In this document: one piece after another, positions 32,832 through 40,124 of the stretch
Position numbering within the stretch: the stretch's first letter is position 1
Layout: every line of letters starts with the position of its first letter
From: Paenibacillus qinlingensis
Lineage (GTDB): Bacteria; Bacillota; Bacilli; Paenibacillales; NBRC-103111
Length of the DNA stretch: 64,000 bases
Direction: 5' to 3'
Assembly: GCF_013204845.1 (NCBI RefSeq)
Contig: NZ_JABMKY010000005.1
Location: 310,001-374,000 of the forward strand
Translations under genes and position numbers: made by a program
Notes under the pieces: model-generated
What the model was told of the DNA's origin: nothing
Seen by the model: the letters and a program-made list of their open reading frames with translations, nothing else
Database searches by the model: none

Positions 32832-34007
32832 ATGCATAAATCTAAGAAAGTAAGAGTTGTTCTTTTCGTACTGTTTTTGTTGATCATCAGTCTATTTATG
32901 TACTTCTTTAGTCTCAGTCCCGAAGATAAGTATAATAAGCATGGTGATACCTCCTATACAAAATATGAAAAAGCAAAGGTATTGAAAGTCATTAGCGAGG
33001 AGTTGGAAAAGGATTCAACAAGAGGAGATTTGTATTCGGGGTCTCAGGAACTCGAGGTGAAAATTCTTTCCGGGGAGCATAAAGGTACCGTTCATACCAT
33101 TACCAACAACGTGAGCATATATTTGAACGTTATTGCAAAAGCAGGGCAAACGCTTATCGTTAGCGTCGATACTGCGGATGCTCAAAACTACTTGGTCAGT
33201 GTGTACAGCTATTATCGAGCTCCGCTCTTATTCTCTTTGATTTTGCTCTTTTTTGCTACTTTGTGGTGGCTTGGTGGAAAAAGAGGCTTGATGTCAGTAG
33301 TAGGTATCGTTTTTACTTTTGCTTGTATTATCTATTTGTTTATACCTATGTTATATAGGGGATATTCTCCAATACTTGCTTCTGTACTGATGGTTGTCCT
33401 GACAACCTGTGTTACCTTGTTATTATTGAACGGTTGGAGCTCAAAATCCGTCGCAGCCATAATAGGAACGACTGTTGGGATGATTATTACGGGATTGATT
33501 GCATATATATCCGGTAATTTAGCCCATATTTCAGGGTATAGTACACCAGAAGTCGAAATTTTAATCGTTGTTGCTGATCAAACCGGCATGCAGCTAAAAG
33601 GGCTGCTGTTCGCTGGTATTTTACTTTCTTCGCTTGGCGCCATAATTGACGTAGGTATTGCTATTTCTTCATCCGTTTATGAAGTTTATTTAACAAATCC
33701 TAATCTTAGCAAGAAGGAACTGTTTTTCTCTGGCCTTAATGTTGGACGCGATATGATGGGTACCATGGCCAATACCCTGATCCTTGCCTTTACAGGAACT
33801 TCACTTGCTTCGCTAATGATCATTTATGTTTCTCAGGTATCCAGTAATCAATTAATTAACATGAATATGATAACGATTGAAGCGATTCAGGGGATAACCG
33901 GATGTTTTGGGGTTGTTCTTACTGTACCGATTGTCGCTTTTATTTCCTCGCGGATTATTCCTGATTTTGAGAAAAAGAATAATCTTGCGAACCGTTTCCA
34001 AGAATAA
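32832..34007 (+). CDS. YibE/F family membrane protein
   Basis: This 391-residue protein starts at 32832 after GGAGG. An N-terminal membrane anchor (VVLFVLFLLIISLFMYFFSL) leads to an exported beta domain (~35-130: YEKAKVLKVISEELEKDS, then LEVKILSGEHKGTVHTITN) and about seven membrane helices. The block LLFAGILLSSLGAIIDVGIA and the following SSSVYEV match YibE/F proteins, whose function is not settled; transport has been proposed. It closes the same-strand series of surface genes and shares a bidirectional terminator with the phytase gene. Confidence 0.85.
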   Translation: MHKSKKVRVVLFVLFLLIISLFMYFFSLSPEDKYNKHGDTSYTKYEKAKVLKVISEELEKDSTRGDLYSGSQELEVKILSGEHKGTVHTITNNVSIYLNVIAKAGQTLIVSVDTADAQNYLVSVYSYYRAPLLFSLILLFFATLWWLGGKRGLMSVVGIVFTFACIIYLFIPMLYRGYSPILASVLMVVLTTCVTLLLLNGWSSKSVAAIIGTTVGMIITGLIAYISGNLAHISGYSTPEVEILIVVADQTGMQLKGLLFAGILLSSLGAIIDVGIAISSSVYEVYLTNPNLSKKELFFSGLNVGRDMMGTMANTLILAFTGTSLASLMIIYVSQVSSNQLINMNMITIEAIQGITGCFGVVLTVPIVAFISSRIIPDFEKKNNLANRFQE

Positions 34008-34022
34008 TAACTCAACGATAAT

Positions 34023-34062
34023 AAAAACCTCCAACCCTTTTACATAGGATTGGAGGTTTTTA
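34023..34062. terminator. Bidirectional rho-independent terminator
   Basis: AAAAACCTCCAA and TTGGAGGTTTTT form a perfect 12-bp stem with A- and T-runs on either side, between the convergent yibE/F-like and phytase genes. Confidence 0.9.
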
Positions 34063-34087
34063 TAGGTTCAATGTAGATAGCAATCAC

Positions 34088-35479
34088 TTATTTCGTATTT
34101 CGATTAACCAATTGGCGGGGATTGATGTTGTTCTGAATGTCCAACTTTGGAGAAGCGCCGCCTGCGATCTGCTCCCAACCAACAATCTTGAAATTCTGAT
34201 TGATCTTCTTGCCGTTCTCTAGGTTAGCGTCATCCTGTGAAACGAAGATTCCGCTAGGATAGTTAGCTCCGAGCCCGAAACTCATTACATCAATACCATC
34301 TGTCTCGCTTGTTCCGTCGATTGTATTGCCATCGGCAATGTTGAAAGTCGTCACGAACGGATTATTGCCTTCACGCTTATAAATGGCATAGCTGTTACTA
34401 CCTTGACTTGAAGCGATGAGATAACCCGCGCCATCCTTACCGTAATAGAGTGTCAGACCCTCTATATCGTCTTGTAAGCGGCGTCCATCGGCAATATCTA
34501 CAGTCGCTAGCGGTTCTTTGGCGCCATCAGGCTCAGCGCTGTATTTCCAAATCGCGAAGTCTTCTTCTGCGATATACATCGTACCGTATTCATCATCGGC
34601 TACAAGTCCTTCCGATTGCGTAGCGAGATGAAGTTCACGAACGAGTTTGCCGGCAATTTTGCCATGCCCATTATCCGACAACTCATATTGTTCAAATTCA
34701 CCTTTTTTTCCGAGCACAAGTGCGTAAAATTTACCTGTTTTCAAGCTGTGGTATAAGCTGAATCCGTAAACCTCGCTCATGCTCGATTTAATCGGTTCGG
34801 CAACGATATTCGTCAACTCACCGGTTTCTCCAGAGATTACAAATACGTCAATCGTATTCGTTGTACGGTTGGACGCAGCGACGATGTCAACCTTTTTGTC
34901 ACCTAACGGGAAGTCATAACGCAGGTCGATATTGTTCATTTTACCAACTTTGTAGGATTGCAATTGCTTGCCGTTCAAGTCATACACAAGCAAGCCTCCT
35001 GCTTTATTCGTAGCCACCAACTTACTCTTAGCTGGATCCTTCGGATCTACCCAAATCGATGGATCGTCGGCTGCATCTTCCCCCGAGTCAACCGCTTCTG
35101 TTTCTCCCTGTGCTTTCACAGAGAAAGTAGGAATTACATCTTTTGAATCCTGGTATTTAGCATTTTCTGCAAGAATACTTTGTAGCAACGATGCTGGAAT
35201 AACCGTTTTTTCATCAACTAACTTCACTGGCGTGGACAATTTAGCCTCTTTCCCAGCTAAGCGGTACTTCGCATCATCGATAGTTACAATTCCTGCAATG
35301 CCGTTCTTCAGTTTGAATGTGACTGTTCGATCTTTCATATCCCAAATAATCTTCGATCCGATTTTCTCTAATTGTTCACGTAACGGTACATAATCAGCCT
35401 CAGCAGCGTTCAGGTGCAGCGTTGGTAAAATCATCCCCGCGATCATTGTCGTTGCAATCAGCATATGACGTTTTTTCAT
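34088..35479 (-). CDS. Secreted beta-propeller phytase with N-terminal copper-amine-oxidase-N-like domain
   Basis: This 463-residue protein has a signal peptide (MLIATTMIAGMILPTLHLNA). An N-terminal domain (~27-115: ADYVPLREQLEKIGSKIIWD, then DRTVTFKLKN) resembles the stalk domain common in Paenibacillus wall proteins. A six-bladed beta-propeller phytase follows (~120-455), with the hallmarks DAADDPSIWVDPKDPAKSKL, ATNKAGGLLVYDLNGKQLQ, GKMNNIDLRYDF, QSEGLVADDEYGTMYIAEED and QDDIEGLTLY. These acidic clusters bind calcium and phosphate. The enzyme releases phosphate from calcium phytate outside the cell. A predicted PhoP box lies in front of it. Confidence 0.92.
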   Translation of the reverse strand: MKKRHMLIATTMIAGMILPTLHLNAAEADYVPLREQLEKIGSKIIWDMKDRTVTFKLKNGIAGIVTIDDAKYRLAGKEAKLSTPVKLVDEKTVIPASLLQSILAENAKYQDSKDVIPTFSVKAQGETEAVDSGEDAADDPSIWVDPKDPAKSKLVATNKAGGLLVYDLNGKQLQSYKVGKMNNIDLRYDFPLGDKKVDIVAASNRTTNTIDVFVISGETGELTNIVAEPIKSSMSEVYGFSLYHSLKTGKFYALVLGKKGEFEQYELSDNGHGKIAGKLVRELHLATQSEGLVADDEYGTMYIAEEDFAIWKYSAEPDGAKEPLATVDIADGRRLQDDIEGLTLYYGKDGAGYLIASSQGSNSYAIYKREGNNPFVTTFNIADGNTIDGTSETDGIDVMSFGLGANYPSGIFVSQDDANLENGKKINQNFKIVGWEQIAGGASPKLDIQNNINPRQLVNRNTK

Positions 35480-35512
35480 ATTGGTTAGTCTCCTTATATT
35501 TCGTGATAGTCT

Positions 35513-35579
35513 CGTTATCTTTTAAAGGATAACAAACCAATATAAAAACGTAGTACAAGTTATGTAAACGAATTGTAAT
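35513..35579 (-). promoter_or_regulatory. Predicted PhoP box and adjacent palindrome upstream of the phytase gene
   Basis: Read on the minus strand, four TTTACA-like hexamers start every 11 bases: ATTACA (35579-35574), TTTACA (35568-35563), TGTACT (35557-35552) and TTTATA (35546-35541). This matches the TTHACA direct-repeat layout of Bacillus PhoP sites. Nearer the gene, GTTATC and GATAAC (35513-35532) form a near-perfect palindrome. Confidence 0.55.
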
Positions 35580-35739
35580 AAATGGAAGCATTTATCAAGA
35601 CTATGTAAAAATAGCAAGACATCGTTATGTATTTTTTTCAAGATTGGAATGAAAATGAATAATTTCGAAAAAAAATAATTTTCTTGATTTAATGGTTGAC
35701 CTCTTATGAAATAGATGGTAAATTGATATCACTAAGATA

Positions 35740-35757
35740 AATCAAAAAAAATTGATT
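35740..35757. promoter_or_regulatory. ArsR operator before arsR
   Basis: AATCAA-N6-TTGATT, 26 bases upstream of the arsR start. The same spaced pair recurs at 36148-36165. It resembles ATCAA...TTGAT sites bound by ArsR repressors of Bacillus and Staphylococcus. Confidence 0.65.
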
Positions 35758-35782
35758 AATTGGTTTGGAGGAAGGTGAGACA

Positions 35783-36130
35783 ATGATCAAAGAAATACCG
35801 ATAACATCCGTAAATGAGCCAAGTGTATCCTTTAAAGAGTATGAATCGAAATTCAAAGCACTTGCTGATGAGAAGCGATTACAAATCATGTATGAACTTA
35901 CTCAGCGCGGTAACACCTGTGTGTGTGATCTTACTGACATTGTAGATATGCCTCAATCTAAACTATCTTATCATTTGAAAATTCTGTTGGATGCGGGAAT
36001 GATTACAAAGGAAACACGTGGTACTTGGAGTTACTACGAAATAAATCAAACTGAAGTAAGTCGAATCCTTTCTGAGCAATTGTGCTGTGTTTTTAAACCT
36101 GCTCGCAATGACAGCAGCGATTGTTGCTGA
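35783..36130 (+). CDS. arsR: ArsR family arsenite-responsive repressor
   Basis: This 115-residue winged-helix protein starts at 35783, served by GGAGG 11 bases upstream. The DNA-binding segment and metal site are fused in TCVCDLTDIVDMPQSKLSYH, where the CVC pair of helix 3 is the classical As(III)/Sb(III) ligand set; the C-terminus adds LCC and DCC cysteines. It is the first gene of an arsenic operon with a repeated AATCAA-N6-TTGATT operator before it and before the next gene. Release by arsenite would induce both. Confidence 0.93.
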   Translation: MIKEIPITSVNEPSVSFKEYESKFKALADEKRLQIMYELTQRGNTCVCDLTDIVDMPQSKLSYHLKILLDAGMITKETRGTWSYYEINQTEVSRILSEQLCCVFKPARNDSSDCC

Positions 36131-36147
36131 ATTTTTTTTGAGCTTTA

Positions 36148-36165
36148 AATCAAATTTTCTTGATT
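36148..36165. promoter_or_regulatory. Second ArsR operator, between arsR and the aquaporin gene
   Basis: AATCAA-N6-TTGATT, identical in arms and spacing to the site before arsR, only 17 bases before the next start codon. It may set a separate internal promoter or act as a roadblock. Confidence 0.6.
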
Positions 36166-36182
36166 AATACTAGGGAGAAACA

Positions 36183-36845
36183 ATGAAGAAGAGGTTAATT
36201 GCTGAATTTATTGGTACTTATTTCTTGGTCTTTGCTGGTCCAGGCGCGATGATCATTGACGAAATGACCAAAAGTATTACGCATGTTGGAGTTGCTCTCA
36301 CATTCGGGCTCGTAGTTATGGCTCTCATCTATACTTTTGGACATATTTCCGGTGCACATTTCAATCCCGCAGTTACCATCGGCTTTTTGGTACGAGGAGA
36401 CATGACTTCAAGAGAAAGCCTTTACTATATCGTTATACAGTTTGTTGCAGCGACTGCCGCGAGCTGCACGCTATATGTACTATTTGGGAATATGGCAGAT
36501 CTAGGGGCAACTATTCCAATTTCATCGGTAGGGCAATCATTTGTTCTTGAATTTATTTTAACGTTTGTCCTCATGTTAGTCATTTTGGGATCTGCCGTCC
36601 ATGGTAAAGCCATTAAAAATTTTGCGGGAATCGCAGTTGGGGGTACTGTTGGGCTTATGGCCATGTTTGCAGGCCCTATAAGCGGCGCTTCCATGAACCC
36701 AGCACGCTCATTTGGTCCAGCAATCGTTTCAGGTGCAACGCAACATTTATGGTTATATTTAGTGGCGACGATCCTTGGATCTACAACTGCCACACTGGTA
36801 TATAAACTTTTAGATGAAGAAGGAGAGATTAAGGAATATGGATAA
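36183..36845 (+). CDS. aqpS: Aquaglyceroporin-like MIP channel of an arsenic operon (AqpS-like)
   Basis: This 220-residue membrane protein has six helices and two pore loops, N61-PAVTIG (in [11 protein letters not shown]) and N172-PARSFGPA (in [13 protein letters not shown]). A position between arsR and arsC is the arrangement described for Sinorhizobium meliloti, where AqpS lets arsenite made by ArsC flow out and replaces an ArsB/Acr3 pump. The same role is inferred here because no pump gene is present. The gene ends eight bases inside arsC. Confidence 0.85.
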   Translation: MKKRLIAEFIGTYFLVFAGPGAMIIDEMTKSITHVGVALTFGLVVMALIYTFGHISGAHFNPAVTIGFLVRGDMTSRESLYYIVIQFVAATAASCTLYVLFGNMADLGATIPISSVGQSFVLEFILTFVLMLVILGSAVHGKAIKNFAGIAVGGTVGLMAMFAGPISGASMNPARSFGPAIVSGATQHLWLYLVATILGSTTATLVYKLLDEEGEIKEYG

Positions 36846-37260
36846 AAAGCTCGTGTATTTTCTTTGTACAGGTAACTCTTGCAGAAGCCAAATGGCGGAT
36901 GGATTTCTAAGAGCATTAGGTAGTGATAAATATGAGGTCAAAAGTGCTGGATTAGAAGCGCATGGACTTAATCCACGTGCCGTGATTGTAATGAAAGAGG
37001 CTGGCGTCGACATTTCTGAGCACACCTCGGATGTAATCGATCCAGAGATTCTGCAGCAAGCTGATTACATCATTACTCTATGCGGTCATGCAAACGATAA
37101 CTGTCCTGTGGTACGTAACGATAAAGCAGAGCGTTGGCACTGGGGTTTTGATGATCCAGCAAAAGCAACTGGGACAGAGACAGAAATTATTGCTGAGTTT
37201 CGTGAGGTCAGGGATTCGATTAAAAACCGTATTGAGCGGTTTGTGAAAGAAGGTAAATGA
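36838..37260 (+). CDS. arsC: Thioredoxin-coupled arsenate reductase
   Basis: This 140-residue protein starts at 36838, overlapping the aquaporin gene by eight bases. The phosphatase-like P-loop C10-TGNSC15-R is followed by the redox pair C82 and C89 ([11 protein letters not shown]), identical in position to the pI258-type ArsC. It reduces arsenate to arsenite in the cytoplasm by passing a disulfide to thioredoxin. Its product would leave by the neighbouring channel. It is followed one base later by arsI. Confidence 0.95.
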   Translation: MDKKLVYFLCTGNSCRSQMADGFLRALGSDKYEVKSAGLEAHGLNPRAVIVMKEAGVDISEHTSDVIDPEILQQADYIITLCGHANDNCPVVRNDKAERWHWGFDDPAKATGTETEIIAEFREVRDSIKNRIERFVKEGK

Positions 37261-37261
37261 T

Positions 37262-37705
37262 ATGATAAAACGAATGCACGTAGCGGTAAACTGCAGCAAC
37301 CTCCAAAAATCACTCGATTTTTATAAAGCCTTTTTCGGAGAAGAGCCTACCAAACTAAAAGATAATTATGCCAAGTTTGAACTAACTGACCCAGCTCTTC
37401 ATTTTTCATTAAATGTTCGACCATTTGAGAAAAAGGGAGTGCTTAATCATCTTGGATTCCAAGTGAATGGCACTGAAGAAGTACTAGCAATTGGTGATCG
37501 CCTCCGCCAAGTTGGACTCCTTTTAACTGATGAGATGGACACAACTTGCTGTTATGCAGTTCAGGATAAAGTCTGGGTATATGACCCTGATGGCAATGCG
37601 TGGGAAATTTTTTATACGAAACAAGACTCGGAATTTGAAAGTGTCGGTGAACCACAAGACATATCCCTTTGTTGTACTCCGAGCCTGCACAAATCAGCCA
37701 TCTAA
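37262..37705 (+). CDS. arsI: ArsI-type C-As lyase (VOC family dioxygenase)
   Basis: This 147-residue VOC protein has the ArsI-specific adjacent cysteines C96-C97 (DTTCCYAVQDKVWVYDPD), which bind trivalent organoarsenicals. Candidate iron ligands are near H6 and at H63 and E115; the spacing of the last two, 52 residues, fits described ArsI enzymes. The C-terminus has a further LCC. ArsI demethylates MAs(III) or removes the carbon of aromatic arsenicals to give arsenite. It lies one base after arsC, so it belongs to the same transcript. Confidence 0.88.
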   Translation: MIKRMHVAVNCSNLQKSLDFYKAFFGEEPTKLKDNYAKFELTDPALHFSLNVRPFEKKGVLNHLGFQVNGTEEVLAIGDRLRQVGLLLTDEMDTTCCYAVQDKVWVYDPDGNAWEIFYTKQDSEFESVGEPQDISLCCTPSLHKSAI

Positions 37706-37768
37706 TATTTGACAATATCTCAGTGGTCATGTGAAAATGAAGTCATATAATTCAATATAACTTTGCAA

Positions 37769-38040
37769 TGATGAAGAGAGTAAACATAACGAATATGTCA
37801 GAGAGCTGATGGTTGGTGTGAATCAGTATAGGGATTATGTTGAAGTGGGCTTCTGAGCATCCAAACCGAAAATTCGTTGAGTAGGCTTTGGCGAAAGTCT
37901 CATCGTTACAAGAGACGCGTATTCAAACATCTTGCATGTTTCGATACGTTAGAGTGAGTCCGAGTATGAATTCGGGCTAATTAAGGTGGTATCACGGGGT
38001 ATTCTCGTCCTTTCAAGGATGGAGAATGCCCCTTTTTTGT
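37769..38040 (+). ncRNA. T-box riboswitch (tryptophan) upstream of trpS
   Basis: The leader holds a long Stem I with AGAGAG and GGTTGGTG boxes, a specifier stretch GAAGTGGGCTTCTGAG with TGG (Trp codon) at 37846-37848, the T-box core AAGGTGGTATCACGG (37983-37997) and a terminator formed by GGGGTATTCTC...GAGAATGCCCC with six T residues. Uncharged tRNA-Trp would stabilise the antiterminator and allow trpS to be read. A TATAAT at 37746-37751 may be its -10. Confidence 0.92.
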
Positions 38041-38063
38041 CTATCAGAAGGAGGGGAAACAAC

Positions 38064-39059
38064 ATGTCAACGGAAATTGTTTTAACAGGAATTAAACCTA
38101 CGGGGAGAGTTCATTTAGGGAATTACATTGCGGCCATTAAACCGGCACTACAAATCGCCAAAGATAGTGATTGCACGGCACTCTATTTCATTGCTGACTA
38201 TCATGCATTAACATTCATTCAGAACAGAGACGAGTTTAATGAGCTATCTTATGGGATTGCGGCAACATGGTTGGCACTGGGGCTTGATCCAGATCGAGTG
38301 ATTTTTTATCGTCAGTCAGATGTCCCAGAAATATTTGAACTTAGCTGGATCCTTTCTTGTCTGACATCCAAGGGATTAATGAATCGTGCTCACGCATATA
38401 AGGCTATGATCGATACGAATGAGCAATTGGGAGTGGATACGGACACTGGAGTTAATATGGGGTTATTTACATACCCGATTTTAATGGCAGCGGATATACT
38501 GTTATTCCAGTCTGATAAAGTTCCAGTAGGTAAGGATCAGATTCAACATGTTGAGATAGCAAGAGATATTGCCGATGGATTCAATAGGAATTATGGAGAA
38601 ACCTTCAAATTACCTAATTATGTTGTAGATGAGAACACCTCTGTCGTTCCTGGACTTGATGGGAGGAAAATGAGTAAGAGTTATAGCAATACGATACCTC
38701 TTTTTGAAACTGCTGACGAATTAAAGAAGCTTATTAATAAAATTAAAACAGATTCTACGCCTCCAAATGAGCCTAAGGATCCTCATACATCTAATGTGTT
38801 TCTATTGTATAAAGAATTCGCTACGCCTAGCCAGACTCAAGTTTTTAGGGATAAATTGGTAAAAGGAATTAGTTGGGGCGAAGCCAAGCAAGAACTGTTT
38901 CAGGTTATGAATAATTATTTGGAAAAACCTCGAAACAAGTATAATGATTTGATGGCATCACGAGAACAAATTGACCGTATCTTGTTTGAAGGAGCGAAGA
39001 AGGCAAGAGCCTTGGCTGCACCGATGCTAGAGAAAGTGAAATCAAAGATTGGACGGTAA
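38064..39059 (+). CDS. trpS: Tryptophan--tRNA ligase
   Basis: This 331-residue class I synthetase starts at 38064 after AAGGAGG. HLGN (17-20) is the HIGH motif, KMSKS lies at 202-206, and VGKDQIQHVEIARDIA is the conserved dimer/binding stretch. The start STEIVLTGIKPTGRVHLGNY places it in the longer-loop bacterial branch that often occurs as a second TrpRS and can be resistant to indolmycin-like inhibitors; whether another trpS exists cannot be seen here. The T-box directly in front gives tRNA-Trp control. Confidence 0.95.
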   Translation: MSTEIVLTGIKPTGRVHLGNYIAAIKPALQIAKDSDCTALYFIADYHALTFIQNRDEFNELSYGIAATWLALGLDPDRVIFYRQSDVPEIFELSWILSCLTSKGLMNRAHAYKAMIDTNEQLGVDTDTGVNMGLFTYPILMAADILLFQSDKVPVGKDQIQHVEIARDIADGFNRNYGETFKLPNYVVDENTSVVPGLDGRKMSKSYSNTIPLFETADELKKLINKIKTDSTPPNEPKDPHTSNVFLLYKEFATPSQTQVFRDKLVKGISWGEAKQELFQVMNNYLEKPRNKYNDLMASREQIDRILFEGAKKARALAAPMLEKVKSKIGR

Positions 39060-39083
39060 AAACAAAATAGTATAGTTGAATAT

Positions 39084-39119
39084 AAGTCCAAGTAAAGTAA
39101 TTTGCTTGGGCTTTTTTTG
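39084..39119 (+). terminator. Rho-independent terminator after trpS
   Basis: AAGTCCAAGTAAA and TTTGCTTGGGCTT pair with two G/T positions; seven T residues follow. Confidence 0.85.
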
Positions 39120-39231
39120 CATTTGTGAAGCAATTGTTTCCAAATTAACAAGTTCTTCATATCAGGATGACAATCCGATAATGGTCGATGTTTATATTGG
39201 AGATACAAACGAGCAACAACGAACAAAGTTA

Positions 39232-39256
39232 TGCGCATAATGTTCATTATTGCGCA
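39232..39256. promoter_or_regulatory. Putative DeoR-type operator before the HAD gene
   Basis: TGCGCATAATG and CATTATTGCGCA form a near palindrome (one extra base) 35 bases before the HAD start codon. The 11-base core CGCATAATGTT (39234-39244) is repeated exactly before the DeoR gene at 41347-41357. Confidence 0.55.
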
Positions 39257-39290
39257 GTATCGAACTTCATAGTGTGGAGGAAGTGTCAGG

Positions 39291-40124
39291 ATGCAACTTC
39301 AGGATGTAAACGGATTTGTTATTGATTTGGATGGAACTGTCTATAGAGGCGGCGAAGTTATTGAGGGAGTGACTCAAACGATTGAGAAGCTCCGAAGTTT
39401 GGGAAAGCGAATTGTTTTCTTGAGTAATAGAGGCAATATTTCTAAGAAAATGTGCTATAACCAGTTGGCTCGAATGGGGCTTGGTGTACAGCTTGATGAG
39501 ATCATTCTTTCTTCGACGGTGTCAGCGGCTTACATCAAAGAACATTATGAAGAGGCAGCAGTGTGGGTACTGGGAGATGAGGGGCTTCGCGATGAACTGC
39601 GTGAAGTAGGTGTTACATTGGCCGAATATCCTGAATGCGCGGATTGGCTGCTAATTACGCTGCATGAATCGCTGACGTATAAGGATTTGAATGAGGCGTT
39701 TCGGGCGGCATATCATGGCGCAAGAATCATGGCAACGAATGCGGACAAAATGTTTCCATCCGCAGAGGGATTATCCATTGACGTAGCAGGGATGATCGGT
39801 GCTATTGTCGCTGCGACAGGAAGAGAGGTTGAACTTGTCATCGGTAAGCCATCTCAGCTCATGGCTGATGCTGCCATCGGTGCACTCGGGATTCCAGTAG
39901 AACAATGCCTAATAATAGGGGATAGCTTGGAATCGGATATTCAACTGGGTAAGAAGGCGGGGATGATGACGGCATTAGTATTAACGGGGAATTTGACTCG
40001 TGAGGCAGCTGAACTTAGCGAGTTGAAACCCGATTGGGTGTGGGATTCCCTTGCCGCTCTACAAAAGATATTGGCCACTAACGAAGAAGCGGAAGGAAGA
40101 GAAGCTGATGGAAGTAAGCAATAA
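39291..40124 (+). CDS. HAD-IIA (NagD/PGP-like) family phosphatase
   Basis: This 277-residue cytoplasmic protein carries the HAD motifs: DLDGT at residues 12-16 (FVIDLDGTVYRG), FLSNRGN for motif II, GKPSQLM with the Lys of motif III, and IIGDSLESDIQLGKKAGM for motif IV. HAD-IIA members include glycerol-phosphate and phosphoglycolate phosphatases. Its end overlaps the glycerol-1-phosphate dehydrogenase start by 17 bases, so the two are translationally coupled. A glycerol-phosphate substrate is likely from context. Confidence 0.85.
   Translation: MQLQDVNGFVIDLDGTVYRGGEVIEGVTQTIEKLRSLGKRIVFLSNRGNISKKMCYNQLARMGLGVQLDEIILSSTVSAAYIKEHYEEAAVWVLGDEGLRDELREVGVTLAEYPECADWLLITLHESLTYKDLNEAFRAAYHGARIMATNADKMFPSAEGLSIDVAGMIGAIVAATGREVELVIGKPSQLMADAAIGALGIPVEQCLIIGDSLESDIQLGKKAGMMTALVLTGNLTREAAELSELKPDWVWDSLAALQKILATNEEAEGREADGSKQ

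Noticed and set aside
40051-40107. Longer start for the glycerol-1-phosphate dehydrogenase
   Set aside because: Would add 19 residues read through the HAD coding end; ATG 40108 has the better ribosome site and the family-like start.
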